Part shown: positions 22,661-33,350 of the stretch, piece after piece
How positions within the stretch are numbered: position 1 is the first letter of the stretch
How the letters are laid out: every line of letters begins with the position of its first letter
Assembly (NCBI GenBank): GCA_024138015.1
Contig: JAMXBB010000004.1
Coordinates: forward strand, 80,573,613 to 80,637,612
Origin: Lumnitzera littorea
Lineage: Eukaryota > Streptophyta > Magnoliopsida > Myrtales > Combretaceae
DNA length: 64,000 bases
Direction: 5' to 3'
Notes under the pieces: model-generated
Told to the model about the DNA's origin: nothing
Database searches by the model: none
The model's input: only the letters and a program-made list of their open reading frames with translations
Position numbers and translations under genes: made by a program

Positions 22661-24960
22661 CCTAGTTTTTCCTTAGAAATCCGTTCAGGTACTTTGACCT
22701 CCTTCAGAATTTTAATCAGTGCCTCTCAATGAGTATCTGATGATAATAGCAAACCTATTAAAGAAATCTAGGCTGGTACCTTAGCTAGTTAATCCATTAT
22801 CTTGTATTCACTAGCCTTTATTATCTTCTTGGCAACAATCTGATCTTTATCTTCTGTATCTTCAAATATTTTTTGAGAAGCCTCTTCTATAGTGGATTTC
22901 CTCTTGGCTTCTTCAAGCTAATCATAAACTCGTCCCGAGCGGGTAAACCTACCGACCATGGGTAATAAGGCCTTAGTCGTTTGGTTTATCGCTTTGTAAT
23001 CCAAAGGTGCTGCTTTATAATTCTCTAGGGCTATTAAGACATTGAAAGCAATCTTCTTAGGCTTTCCCAATTCCTTAACTTTCTTAGTCTTTCCATTATA
23101 TTCAAAAATTAATGGCTTAGTCCCATCTCCGATCATTACAACCATCCCAACTGCCTTCTTAGCTTCTGCAATGAGCCTATCTTCTTCCTCAAATTTTGGA
23201 CCCCATCTAGTGGGTAGTGCATTAACGTATATGATAGGTGAACCGATGTAGTACACCAAATACTCAAACTTCCCTATTAGTTCTCTTAGGGTGTCAACTG
23301 TCAGATCTTCAACTTCATATCTCTTTCTAAGCTCCCTCTAAGTACTTCTCTTTCACGATTTTGGAATTGTCATAGCCATGATATCAATTTTCTTTATCTT
23401 TCCTTCCTTAAGTAGTTGATATATCACTGGTTTAGTTCAAGTATCTTAAAGATTCATATCTTGCAAGTACCCAGCCTTCATTAAATTCTACGATATCTCT
23501 TCAATAGTGATGGGGAGACTGTTTAGGTTAATTTCTAGTTCAAAAGCTTCAACAACGATCATATTGATCAAATGTCCATGATTCGACAAAGGGTTGTTAG
23601 CTATGTTGGGAGTAAGAGTCTAGATGAAATCTAATTGATCCAATTTAGCATCAATAAGATCATGGATTTTATGTCTAAGTCCCCAACATTGGTCTACAGA
23701 ATGCCCCACTTGCCCCGGATGATAATCACATCAAAGCTCCAAGTTATAATCTCTCAGTCTTTGCCCTTCTCTCGGTATTTCAAATGTTAAAAGATTCTCC
23801 TTCCTTAATCGTGTGAGAACCTAGCTTAGAGGAGTGGGAATATGTGTGAACTATCTTCTCTATGGGCGATTGTTCTGATTTAGACTCGATGGGGGATTAG
23901 GTCCTCCAGTCATAGCCACTGGGGTTGTGGGTCTAACAAGGTTGCTAGTATCGACAACATTGATAGTGGTTTCCTTGGCTTTGTTGGAAAATCTTAGGGG
24001 AGGTGTCTTCTTTTCAGCTGTTTTAGGATTAGGGTGCCTCCCAATAGCAATGGCTTCCTCAATTCAGCTTCTTAAGACTACAATTTCTACAAAATTATAG
24101 GCAAGGTGCCCAACTAGGTGTTGGTAATATGAGCTTCCAAGTGTATTAATGAAAGCAAAGGTTATAACCTTTTCAATTAAGGGTAGAGTCACCCTAGCTA
24201 CCATGCCCCTTCATCTTTGGGCATATTCTTTAAAATTCTTATTGGTCTTCTTTCATAAATTATTCAAATCCCACATAGATGGGGCCACTTCGATGTTGAA
24301 TTTATACTGGTTATAGAAAGCCCGTGCTAACTTATCCCAACTATCAATTTCACTTAGGTCCAACTTGGCATACCAAGTTAAAGCGGGCCTCAAAAGGCTG
24401 TCTTGAAAAGTCTGGACCATCACCTTATCATACTTCGTGTATCTCCCCATTTTCCTAATGTATAACCTGGTGTAGCGTTTTGGGCAGCTAGTTCCATTGT
24501 ATTTCTCAAATTCCAGCACCTTAAATCTTTCTGGAAAGTCGTTGTCTTCATAGGTCAGCAAATTAATCATTCCCATTTGCTCAAACCCATTCACCATTTC
24601 TAGGGTTTTCATCTTCCCAATTAACTTTTACATGACCTTTCTTTCCATTTCGCGGTGTTTTTCTTCGATCTCCTTCCTCCATACCTCATTAAGGGTTGAT
24701 TCTTCATCTTCCAGTTTAGGGGGAGGGGTCGTTTCTACATTCCGGTTTGGGTTAGCTTGAGATCCTTGTCTATCATTAAGGATCCCAATAGCTTAAGTGA
24801 GAGCTTGAATCTATTCTACCATCTTGGTCATGTTTTCTTCCAAAGTCGCTACTCTTGGATTGAGCTCGGTTTAACTGATGTTTCCAGTACCTTGAGTTGA
24901 TATCCTTATCTTAGAAAGAGTGAATATCGAGCTTCTAGTTGAGTCTGCTCATTTGGACGC
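22661..24960 (-). pseudogene. gag: gag of element A
   Basis: Capsid/nucleocapsid gene. The Glu-rich coiled leader (EEIEEKHREMERKVM-like, about 24650) is followed by the gag core (FEKYNGTSCPKRYTRLYIRK, about 24510; FQDSLLRPALTWYAKLD, about 24390; FYNQYKFNIEVAPSM, about 24300) and a CX2HX5HX4C zinc knuckle (CDYHPGQVGHSVDQC, about 23725). A longer stretch before protease (23270-22918) has an ALENYKAAPL segment shared in spirit with C. Frames change and TAG stops are frequent. The exact start is uncertain because the N-terminal codons are decayed. Confidence 0.85.
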
Positions 24961-25274
24961 TATCTTCAAAATTCTATGCGAAAACCCAAGTTTTAGACTA
25001 TTTAGTAAATTAAAGGTTTTTTAAATTTTTTTTTCTTTTTATGACATTTGATATTTTACTATTTGCCTCTTTTTGTGTTTTTTTCTTTAAAAGTAAAAAA
25101 ACAAGAAAAACAAATAATAACAATAAGTAAGAGACTACACAATTAAGGAAAATCGGTATTTACTAAAGCTGCAAATTTGTTAATCATAAGATCCAACTTA
25201 TAAAACGAACTAAGCGAAAGGAAAAGAAAAACTCTTAAGTAATTTTCTAAAAAAAAAAAACTTAAATCTTGTAT
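24961..25274 (-). other. Spacer between ORF1 and gag in element A
   Basis: AT-rich, non-coding in the element sense, with A/T homopolymers. Elements B and C have a similar short spacer at the same place. Confidence 0.5.
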
Positions 25275-26810
25275 CTACAAGAGCCGATGGATCTAGCTAG
25301 GATGAACTTCATCAACCTCCCTCATTAGTTTTCATACCATAACATTCCTTTCTCGAATCTTACCCCCCAAGAATTGATTTTCCTCTAGCAGTCTCTCATT
25401 TTCTAACTTTAACTCTTCAATAATCTTCTTACTTTCCCGGAACTAGGCTTCACCCATAGCTTGTATGGTGTCTTGGTAGGCCTACTCAGCAAGCGAAAGA
25501 CATACGGGATCTGGCTCATGTCTAAATACATATGGAGCTTCATATCGTATCTTTCCAGTTTTCTCTAACTGATCATAAATGAACTACTTAGTGGCACGAT
25601 ATTCTCTAACTTTGCCCCTTAAAGTTCCTATATTGACTATCTTCGTGACTTCTCTTCATTCCTATAACTTCACAAGTTCTGCTAGTCGTTGGATTAAAGT
25701 AGCCATGGATAGACAAGGATCTTAATAATTCATTGTGATGATATCTAAGGAGTCTCTATAAGCTATCTCTTGTAGTAGGCCTAACTGACTGGTAACACAA
25801 GTTGGAAAATATCCAGTATAACCCGTAATACTAATAAGGGGAACTCTTGCATAATCAGTGCATTCCAAGATAGCTTGACTGCAATGGCTCCATCTAGCTG
25901 TCCACAAAAAGTCTACTAGTTGCATTTTGCTGATAATTGACACCCATCCCTTAAACTGAGCTTCATCCGGTACCTTGAGGTAGCAGGCAAATTCGTCAAT
26001 CAGGTCCATATTCTCTATCAAGGACTCTCTAAGAAGATTCCCTCTATACCCCTGTATGTGATTAAGAAACCATACATCAAGGATTGTAGGGTTAGCCATG
26101 AAATAACCGTGCCCCTACTTCTTCAGGTGGGTAAGTATCCTGAACTGTTTTGCCAATAGCGCCGGTATATAAGATTTACCAACTAGGAATTAAGTCACCA
26201 ACTCAGTAACCCTATAGTGGACCTGACCATATCTGAAGGGAAACAACATTGTTCCAAGCATTGCTAAAATAAAAGCGTTGACTCTCTTTCCAGCCCATGA
26301 TTCATATCCTCTGTAGAAGATCTGGTGATATTTCTGATAGGCATTTGGCCTTGAAAACCACACCACCAATCTTAAGATACTGAGACATTTTTGGCCCTTT
26401 GAAGATAGGAATGGAGCTAAAGCTAACTTCATGACCCTCAACAACATCATAAAGATTTTCTCCAGCTAGACTCTAAGATCTAGGATAGCTGAACCTACTT
26501 CGAGGGGTGGGGCACTAAGTAGTTGCGAGTATTCTTCTATAGTGGGTGTCAATACATATGGGTTGAAGTTGAAAGTTGTAGATTTTGGAACTTAGTAATG
26601 GATAAGGGCCTGAATTAGAGGCCAGTGGAGTGTACCTGCATAAGGGATATGATCGGCCCGATCTTCTTGTAGACATAATTTTTCTTGGTGGGTAGGAGCT
26701 GGTTCAACCAATTTTTCAAGATGGCTTTGGAGAAGGAGTACTTATCTAACTGGACTTTACAGACAAGTTCTCTAGGCTGATGAGCTTTGGATTGATACTA
26801 CCTTAACTCT
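25275..26810 (-). pseudogene. ORF1 of element A (DUF7745-like domain plus coiled coil)
   Basis: About 510 codons upstream of gag. Blocks in order are AILKNWLNQLL (about 26720), PTIEEYSQLL (about 26530), AMLGTMLFPF (about 26250), PALLAKQFRILTH (about 26150), LDVWFLNHIQGY (about 26070), a Trp-rich block LWTARWSH (about 25900), RVPLISITGYTGYFP (about 25830) and a C-terminal coiled coil (EELKLENERLLEENQFLGGK, about 25400). The order and motifs match the plant retrotransposon-associated family I recall as DUF7745. Function unknown. One frameshift near 26610 and several stops. Confidence 0.75.
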
Positions 26811-27680
26811 CCATATCTATATTACGACAACATATAAATGGAATAAAGATGCATCGACTATTTACAACGAGGACACTAAATTTAAAATAAAGTTGGATGC
26901 GATGTTAATAATTTCATAGTTTTTTCAAAGATTTTCTTAGAAATTATGTAGCCTTTCATTAACTAAAAAGCAATAAAAAATAAAATATGTATAATATAAG
27001 GAAATACAATATTCATAGAGAAACAAGTTTAATCTAACATATATGTTACATATAGATGCAATGCAGTAGAGATGGTAATTAATAAATTACAGAAATTATG
27101 ATAAATCTTCGGTCAAAGAGCACTCCTATAAATAAGTATATTCAAAATACGATTTAAAAAAAAAATTATGTTCGCGTATACTTATAAATAAGGGTTACTA
27201 AATTTTTTTAGTTGAAAAATGGATAATGAACTGACTGTAGATTAAATCAGGCTTTTCCTATAATTTTAAAAAATTACCCCTTTTTTTCGAAAAGGATGAT
27301 GCAAAAGAGTGAGGTTTACGAATTTCAAGCTCTGTAGCTCCAAGTCTTTCTAACAAGAAGCCTAGTAAGCTATATTGAAGCTTGAGTAGGCTCGCTTATC
27401 ACCACTAGGCAGGGGTAATGACCCCAACGACCTGAGGGTTACATAATGATAGCATGTCCTAGGTTCCTAAGGTGCCTAGGTCCAACCGCATCTAAACACA
27501 CAAATGGTTACTTGAAAAATAAAAAAAACCCCCATCCCCATGAAGGCCCATTAAGCTAAGCTGGTTTTTTAAGGCCTGCATTACTAAAAACAATTAGTAC
27601 AATTATAATACCAAAGGAAAATAATAATACAAAAGCCCATCAATAGTTTTGTTAATTTTTACATGGCTAGCCTATAAGTG
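26811..27680 (-). other. 5' leader of element A
   Basis: Non-coding region between primer site and ORF1. A relatively GC-rich patch at 27390-27500 (aggggtaatgaccccaacg) could fold locally. No ORF is supported. Confidence 0.5.
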
Positions 27681-27700
27681 ATCCCCTATAGAGTTATCAA
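27681..27700 (-). other. Primer binding site of element A (tRNA-Arg-like, degraded)
   Basis: The minus strand reads TTGATAACTCTATAGGGGAT, six bases inside the 5' LTR. Compared with the TTGGCGACTCCACTGGGGAC type site I associate with Ogre/Tat, nearly all differences are C-to-T or G-to-A. Same spacing as in element C. Confidence 0.6.
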
Positions 27701-28589
27701 TTCTATTGAGCTCTATTTCAATTTCCTTAATTTAATTTATATCAAGCCCAGCCCACTTAATATAAATTACTCGACATTAAACTTAAGGAAATACTTTTCT
27801 AAAATAAAAATAAAAAAAATGGAGTCACCAACCGGTTCAACTAGTAAAAAGAATAGAATTAGGGTTTCCGAGTGGAAAAACCTTAATTTGACCACTAATC
27901 TGCGAACATTTTAAAAATCAATTTTTTAGAAAAATCGAACTAGAAAAATCAAGTTTGGAGGCTAACCTATTAAGACTAAATCACTGTGTGAAAATTAAAA
28001 GAAATTTGATGGGCTTTTTTTTGTGATTTTTCTAAAAATGTTAAAATACACCTAGATAGGCAAAAGTAACTAAAAATGTTTTTTTTATTACGAATTTCTA
28101 AAAAAGTGAAAAAAATGTCTTTTTAACAATTACCTCGAAGATGCCTACATACTCGCTAATCCAAATCAAATCAGCCGTAGTTCTTTTTATAAGATTCTTA
28201 GTAAGTGTTTTATTTTTATTTTTTAAAACCAAGCTAGGTTTACATTTTTATCAATTTATTATTTTAAAGGAAAATTCTAGAAAATCTAATTTTCCTAAAT
28301 TAAACAAAAAAAAAACTAATTATCTTTCCTTAAAAAAAAACTCAATTAAAATTTTTATTTTTCCAAAAAAAAATCCTAAATGTAAAAAATATATTTATTA
28401 AAAAATTATTTTTCAAATAAAAAAACCTCAATTTAACTAAATATTTGCAAGAAAATAATTAATTAAAAAAAATTACACTTAAACAGAAAAAATAAATTAA
28501 TAAAAAAATAATAAAAAGAATAAATATATAACATAACTAATTAATAAATGAAGAAAATAATATATAAGAAAAACCTCAAAAAAAAAAAT

Positions 28590-29170
28590 TTACTTAGGTC
28601 GAGTTAGTCAGTGTTGGGCGGGCGGTGCTGCGCATGCTCGGGTGATACTGTGGGCGAGCACGGGTGGTGACTCAAGCGAACATAGGCAAGCGCTTGGGCG
28701 TGCGCAGGCGAGCGCTTGGGTGTACAAATGGGCGAGCATTTAGGCGTATAGATAGGCAAGGCAGACGAGAGTCAGGTGATCATGTAGGCAAAGCTAAGTG
28801 ACAATGTGTAAGCAAGGCTGGACGACAACTGTAGCCAATGTTGGGCAATGGCTTGGGCAGTATTCTGAGCAGTCTTGGGCGATGTTTCGGGCAATGGCCT
28901 GGGTGATGTTTTAGGTGGTCCTGGGCGATGCGATGGGCAATTCTGGGTGATGGCTTAGGAGGTAGACTAGGCAGTAGTTATAGGCGAGGCTGGGCTTTGG
29001 GTAGTAACACATGTTTGGGTAATGGTGGAGTGTGTGGTGGTTATAAGGGGATGTATGGTGGTGGCGCATATGGTGGCATACGTGGTGTGGGTGGTGGTAC
29101 GTAAAGGTGCGTATGGTGTGGGTGGTAGCGCGTGAAGGTATGTATGGTGGCTATGTAGTATGAAGTGCTG
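28590..29170. repeat. G-rich minisatellite in 5' LTR A, with local expansion
   Basis: Counterpart of 16010-16600. The right part (29040-29165) has extra tandem copies of a unit with the core gtgtgggtggt and gcgtatggtg compared with the other LTR, so copy number changed after insertion. Confidence 0.65.
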
Positions 29171-29229
29171 TTGTTAGGTATGCGTGATTAAAAAGAAAAA
29201 GTCCCCCTAACTCCTTGGCCAACATGCTA

Positions 29230-29238
29230 TTTATAAAT
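29230..29238 (-). promoter_or_regulatory. TATA box of 5' LTR A
   Basis: The minus strand reads ATTTATAAATAGC, identical to the box in the 3' LTR. The transcription start is expected about 30 bases further left. U3 would be the roughly 370 bp up to 29608. Confidence 0.6.
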
Positions 29239-29613
29239 TCTAAAATCAAATCTTTCATATTGAAAATATGGAAGATTTGTTTGCAATTTAACCTAACTTC
29301 TAAAAACCCTAGCTAGTTTAGGCCTTTCTTTTAAGGCCCGCTCGGCCCGATCCAATTTGGCTCAATAATTTAACAAATCTTGATTTTTAGTCCCTAAATT
29401 GGTCTAGCTCAAAACTAATAAATTCAGCCCAAGTTGACATAACTTGACTCCCAACTTGATTTTCTTTTTCTTTTTTTCTTTTTATTTATTTTCGTTTTTT
29501 TATTTTTTATTTTTTTATTTTCTTTGAATTTTCGTTTTTTTTTATCTTTTATTTTTATTTACCTAACTCAATTAATAAAAATAATTTGGAAAAAATGAGG
29601 TGTCTATAGATAT

Positions 29614-30987
29614 GTTTTGGAATCAAAAAGGAAAATCTCTAAAGATACGAAAATATTGCTATTTACTTTAATATTATATATATATATGTATGTATGAAGA
29701 AGGTATAAAAGAAAATAAAAATTTCTTAAAGCCGTCTTTTTCAACATCATTTTCGTAAACTAAACTATAGTAATAATAATAGATTGTTAAGAATTAAAAG
29801 TGGCGTCAAACCACTAATTATGTAGTAGTAACTACTAAGCTCACACATCAATTAAACTGCCTATGCATTAGGCATAACCAACTTTTGATGGGTTTTGCAT
29901 GTTAATTAATTTCCTTCTAGTTTATATTTTTATTAGAGTAAATGTAATATGATTTTTAGTCACACTTATTTATTATTACTCTTATCATATATAAACTAAC
30001 GAAACTCAATAATCAAAATACAATACTAAGAAAGCATAGATAAGAAAAAACTATCCTATTAAGTAGTCAAACAAAACTATTGAAACTAATCTTCTTATTT
30101 GATGATTTTCGTCGAATAGGTTGAGGATAAAAAAAGTCTAGAATAAAATTCATATGTTGAAACAATAGTGGAACACAATATTTATAACAACAATAATGTT
30201 TACATAACTACTTCAATGTGTAATCTACTGCTGCTATAATTTTAGCAATATAAAAGATGAAATACAATCACATGAAATCCTAATCAAATATATTACTAAA
30301 TACTCAACATCAAATTAGTTGTGGTATTCTTTCTTAGAACTTTAGAAGTAGTACTTTGAGAATAAACAAAAAAAAAACTTTCGATTACTTTTCATAATGA
30401 CCATTTTATTGTAAAAATGTATAGTTTTTCTTTGGTATTTTTTTAGATAGCAAACGATTTGATTCATAGAGTAATGTTCCATAATCAATTGAATTATAAC
30501 TAATTATAATATGAATGGAAATAAAAAAGGTTTATATATATTTTTCAATTTCAATCAAATAGTTGCTATAAACCCTTTTTTTTTTCTTTGTTTGTCATTT
30601 TTTTCAAGAAATCTATAATGATATGATTTGCACTAATTTAACATGAGAAATAAAATAGATACATATTTAAAAACATTCCATGTCATGATATATTTTCTAT
30701 CATATAGAAATATTATTTTCTTCATCTAAACTTCAATAATAAAATATCATTTTTCTTATAAGATAAATGATATTTTCTTTTTATAAATGATAATTAATAT
30801 TAGCTTGATGATGAAAGGAGAAGCTAAACATAATCAATTGAATAGAGAAAAGACATGAAATAACATATATATTGGATACAAATCCAAATAAATTGGAAGA
30901 TAATTACATCTTTATAGACTCTTAAAACTTTAAAGGTGACAAAATGAAAAAAAAAAATTCATAATCAAAAGATGATAGATTATGGAA
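29614..30987. other. AT-rich intergenic sequence
   Basis: Right flank of element A. A TA/TG microsatellite-like patch lies at 29675-29695. No gene or classified repeat is seen. Confidence 0.5.
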
Positions 30988-31862
30988 TATAATATAAATA
31001 GTATAATTAAATATAATATGTATGTGATATATATCATATATATATATATATAACATATATTGTATGTAAAATATAATATGTATATTATATATAATATATA
31101 TAACATATGTATGTGATATATATCATATATCTATATAACATATATTGTATGTAAAATATAATATGTATATTATATATAATATATATAACATATGTATGTA
31201 ATATGTATTTAATATAATATATATATTTAAATATAAAATAGAAAAAACACTTTTTTAGCTTCTAGAATCTATTTCCTAGTTCAAGACCCTTGTACTTATA
31301 AGCTAAAAATAAAAAAAAAGAAAAAAAAAGGGTTACTTTAGCTACCCCTTAGCCTTACGTGACCAAATTAACCACCAAATAACTAAGTACTAGTGACCAT
31401 CTTAAAAAAGTGGGTTGCTCAACTACCAAGTGGTTCCGAGCAAGGGGTGGTTCAACCCCTCAAGCTATAGGTGACAACTTGTGGCCATTATTTTTTTATA
31501 AAAATAAATAAATATAAGAGAGGAAATCCAATCGAGTTGCAATTGGCTTGTACAATCTGATTAGATTTCTGCTTTAAATAGTAGGTCATTTGAGCCACCT
31601 AACTATTTGGTGGTTGATTCAGCTACCTAAGGCTAGAGTAATCCTTTTTATTTTTTGTTATTTTTTCTTTTTTTTTTATATATTTTTATATTTTTTTAAT
31701 TTTGTATGTATAATACATTACACATAAATTATATTATATATAATATATATACTACCATGTGTACACCATATACAAATTATATTACATACATATTATGTGT
31801 AATATATGTAATATACATGTTACACACATATTATATTTAACTATACTATTTATTTTATTTAA
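30988..31862. mobile_element. Long imperfect inverted repeat (foldback/MITE-like hairpin)
   Basis: Outer arms pair 30988-31026 with 31822-31862 (shared aaatagtata and ttaaatataatatgt blocks). Inner arms pair 31318-31397 with 31583-31650 (ggttact..tagc..., aaccaccaaata against tatttggtggtt). The loop is about 185 bp. The left arm is longer, partly because of an internal tandem duplication (31019-31215). Terminal inverted repeats this long with no ORF fit a foldback or Mutator-like non-autonomous element; a target duplication was not found. Confidence 0.65.
31019..31215. repeat. AT-rich tandem duplication (about 89-bp period)
   Basis: The unit starting tgtatgtgatatatatcata at 31019 recurs near 31108 and partly again near 31189. 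It contains tgtatgtaaaatataatatg in each full copy. It lies in the left arm of the hairpin. Confidence 0.75.
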
Positions 31863-33290
31863 TTCTATTTACTTTTTTATTTTTTGATTTTTTAAAATTT
31901 TCTCTATCTTTTATTAATTTTATATTTTTTCCTTTTTTTCTGTTTACTTGTTATTTAATCATACATTTAAGCTTTACATGTTTGTAACATCTAGCCATGT
32001 AAGTGATACGCACTAAATAATTGTCATGTTAGCTAAAATTAATGGTATTATAATGGTGATCTCCTATTTTAACAACTTATGAAACGTTAATTGCCTATTT
32101 TGAATTTATCCTCAAACATTATTTCCCTTTATGTAATTTTCCCCTTTTTCAGCTTTAGCCCATGGTCACATGACGAACACATGCTTGTCTTCAAATCTAT
32201 TCTTAATCCTTAAACGATTCAATATTATAAAAGATTTAAATCAACTAACATAAAATCTAATCGAAGTTAGTTAAAAAGATAAAATGGGTTAATATCAAGT
32301 TAAGAAAAGATTTTGATTTGAACTTATCTTAGCACTTAAATCTTGACACAATCTCATTTTTATAAATAATAGGAGGCTATAGTATAGACTACCCATTTGA
32401 AATCGACAAAAATTCCATCAAGACAAGTCATTTTCAACCTTTCTCTCTCTAGCTTACCTATTCAAAGCTTATCATCATCTCTTTAAACTTTCTTCAATTA
32501 TACACAAAATCGAAGAAATATAAGAGTTTCAATAGCATCTAGGGTTAAGTAGCATCAGAAATTAGTATGCCATTATATAGGTAAGTTGCATGGTTAGTTT
32601 AGTAGCTCTATAAATAGCTAAAGATTTACGGAATTCCCATTTGCATATTTCTAAAAATATCATGATTAATCGATATGATTTAATATGACTGATGGAACGT
32701 TGATATATTAAATGTTTGATTTTTGATGTGATCTATTTATGTGATTGATAGTAATTTCCATATGTTTGTCGAATTGATTAAAAGTAGGATATACTTGATT
32801 GATTATGTTTTCATAAAAATTATAGTTTTTTAGAGAATAATAAAAGATTAGGTTATTTTTATTAAACATTTTATGTTTTCTTGAACAGTTAGTTTTTTTT
32901 TTTTCATAAAGATTGCATATTTAAAGAATTGATTAAATGTAGGATATGCTTAATTGATTATGTTTTCATAAAAATTATAAATTTTAAGAAAATAATAAAA
33001 GATTAGGTTTTTCTTATTAAAAGTTTCATGTTTTCTTGAAAATAATTTTTTCCCCTAAAAATTTGGTATTTACAAAAACTACATTTCTTTCTATAAATAT
33101 TAGTGTTTTCTTCACAATAGTGGTTTTTCTTTTAAAAAAATAATTAGTTTATTATTGCATATAGTTTACTCTTCTTTTTTCTAAATCCCTATGGAAATAA
33201 AGTTAGGGTTTTCCTTTTAAAAAAATGTTGATAAATATGTAATTTTAGCTATTCTTTTTTTTTTTTTACACGCTAAATTTTTTATAAAAA
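31863..33290. other. AT-rich sequence with a possible LTR start
   Basis: A TGTAACATC string (31983), a TATA-like box (tttataaataatagg, about 32360) and a pyrimidine-rich start region (32440) occur in the order seen in plant LTRs, but no matching second copy or internal domain follows. No coding sequence is seen. Two related sentences of sequence around 32770-32880 and 32925-33030 (gtaggatatacttgattgat type) form a degenerate direct repeat of about 155 bp. Confidence 0.35.
32778..33035. repeat. Degenerate direct repeat (about 155-bp period)
   Basis: The block 'attgattatgttttcataaa' with flanking 'aataataaaagattaggt' and 'atgttttcttga' occurs at 32796-32886 and again at 32950-33040. Confidence 0.65.
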
Positions 33291-33350
33291 AAAAAAAGAA
33301 CTATGTGTGGCTTGATCTCAATTAGCGGTTATATAGGTACTTTAGGCAGC
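33291..33350 (+). repeat. Orphan LTR fragment with the conserved module
   Basis: Plus strand: gaactatgtgtggcttgatc, then aattagcggttatataggta and ggcagcataa. This is the module found near the 3' end of the LTRs of A, B and C, here without a recognisable element around it. It is probably a remnant of another Tat-type LTR in plus orientation. Confidence 0.55.

Larger units (their letters stand above)
15136..29608 (-). mobile_element. Element A: complete Tat/Ogre-like LTR retrotransposon (14.5 kb)
   Basis: Order on the minus strand: 5' LTR (29608-27707), tRNA-Arg-like primer site, leader, ORF1, gag with zinc knuckle, protease, candidate intron, RT, RNase H, archaeal-type RNase H, integrase (zinc finger, D,D35E core, C-terminal domain, no chromodomain), 3' UTR with tandem arrays, polypurine tract, 3' LTR (17036-15136). 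The extra ORF1, second RNase H and intron place it with Tat/Ogre. Every gene carries stops or frameshifts, so it is dead. LTR divergence judged by eye is about a tenth of sites, so the insertion is old. Confidence 0.9.
27707..29608 (-). repeat. 5' LTR of element A (1902 bp)
   Basis: Plus-strand ends are TGAGCTC and GTGTCTATA (the terminal CA is mutated to TA on this strand). It holds the conserved module (28137-28188), a G-rich minisatellite (28590-29170) and the TATA box at 29230-29238 that would start the element RNA towards the left. Confidence 0.9.
15131..29613. repeat. 5-bp target-site duplication GATAT of element A
   Basis: GATAT at 15131-15135 and at 29609-29613 immediately flank the outer LTR ends. 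This exact duplication fixes both element boundaries and shows A is an undisrupted single insertion. Confidence 0.9.

Noticed and set aside
31019..31215. CRISPR-like array or simple microsatellite
   Set aside because: It is an AT-rich 89-bp tandem duplication in one arm of a hairpin in a plant genome, with no spacer/repeat architecture.
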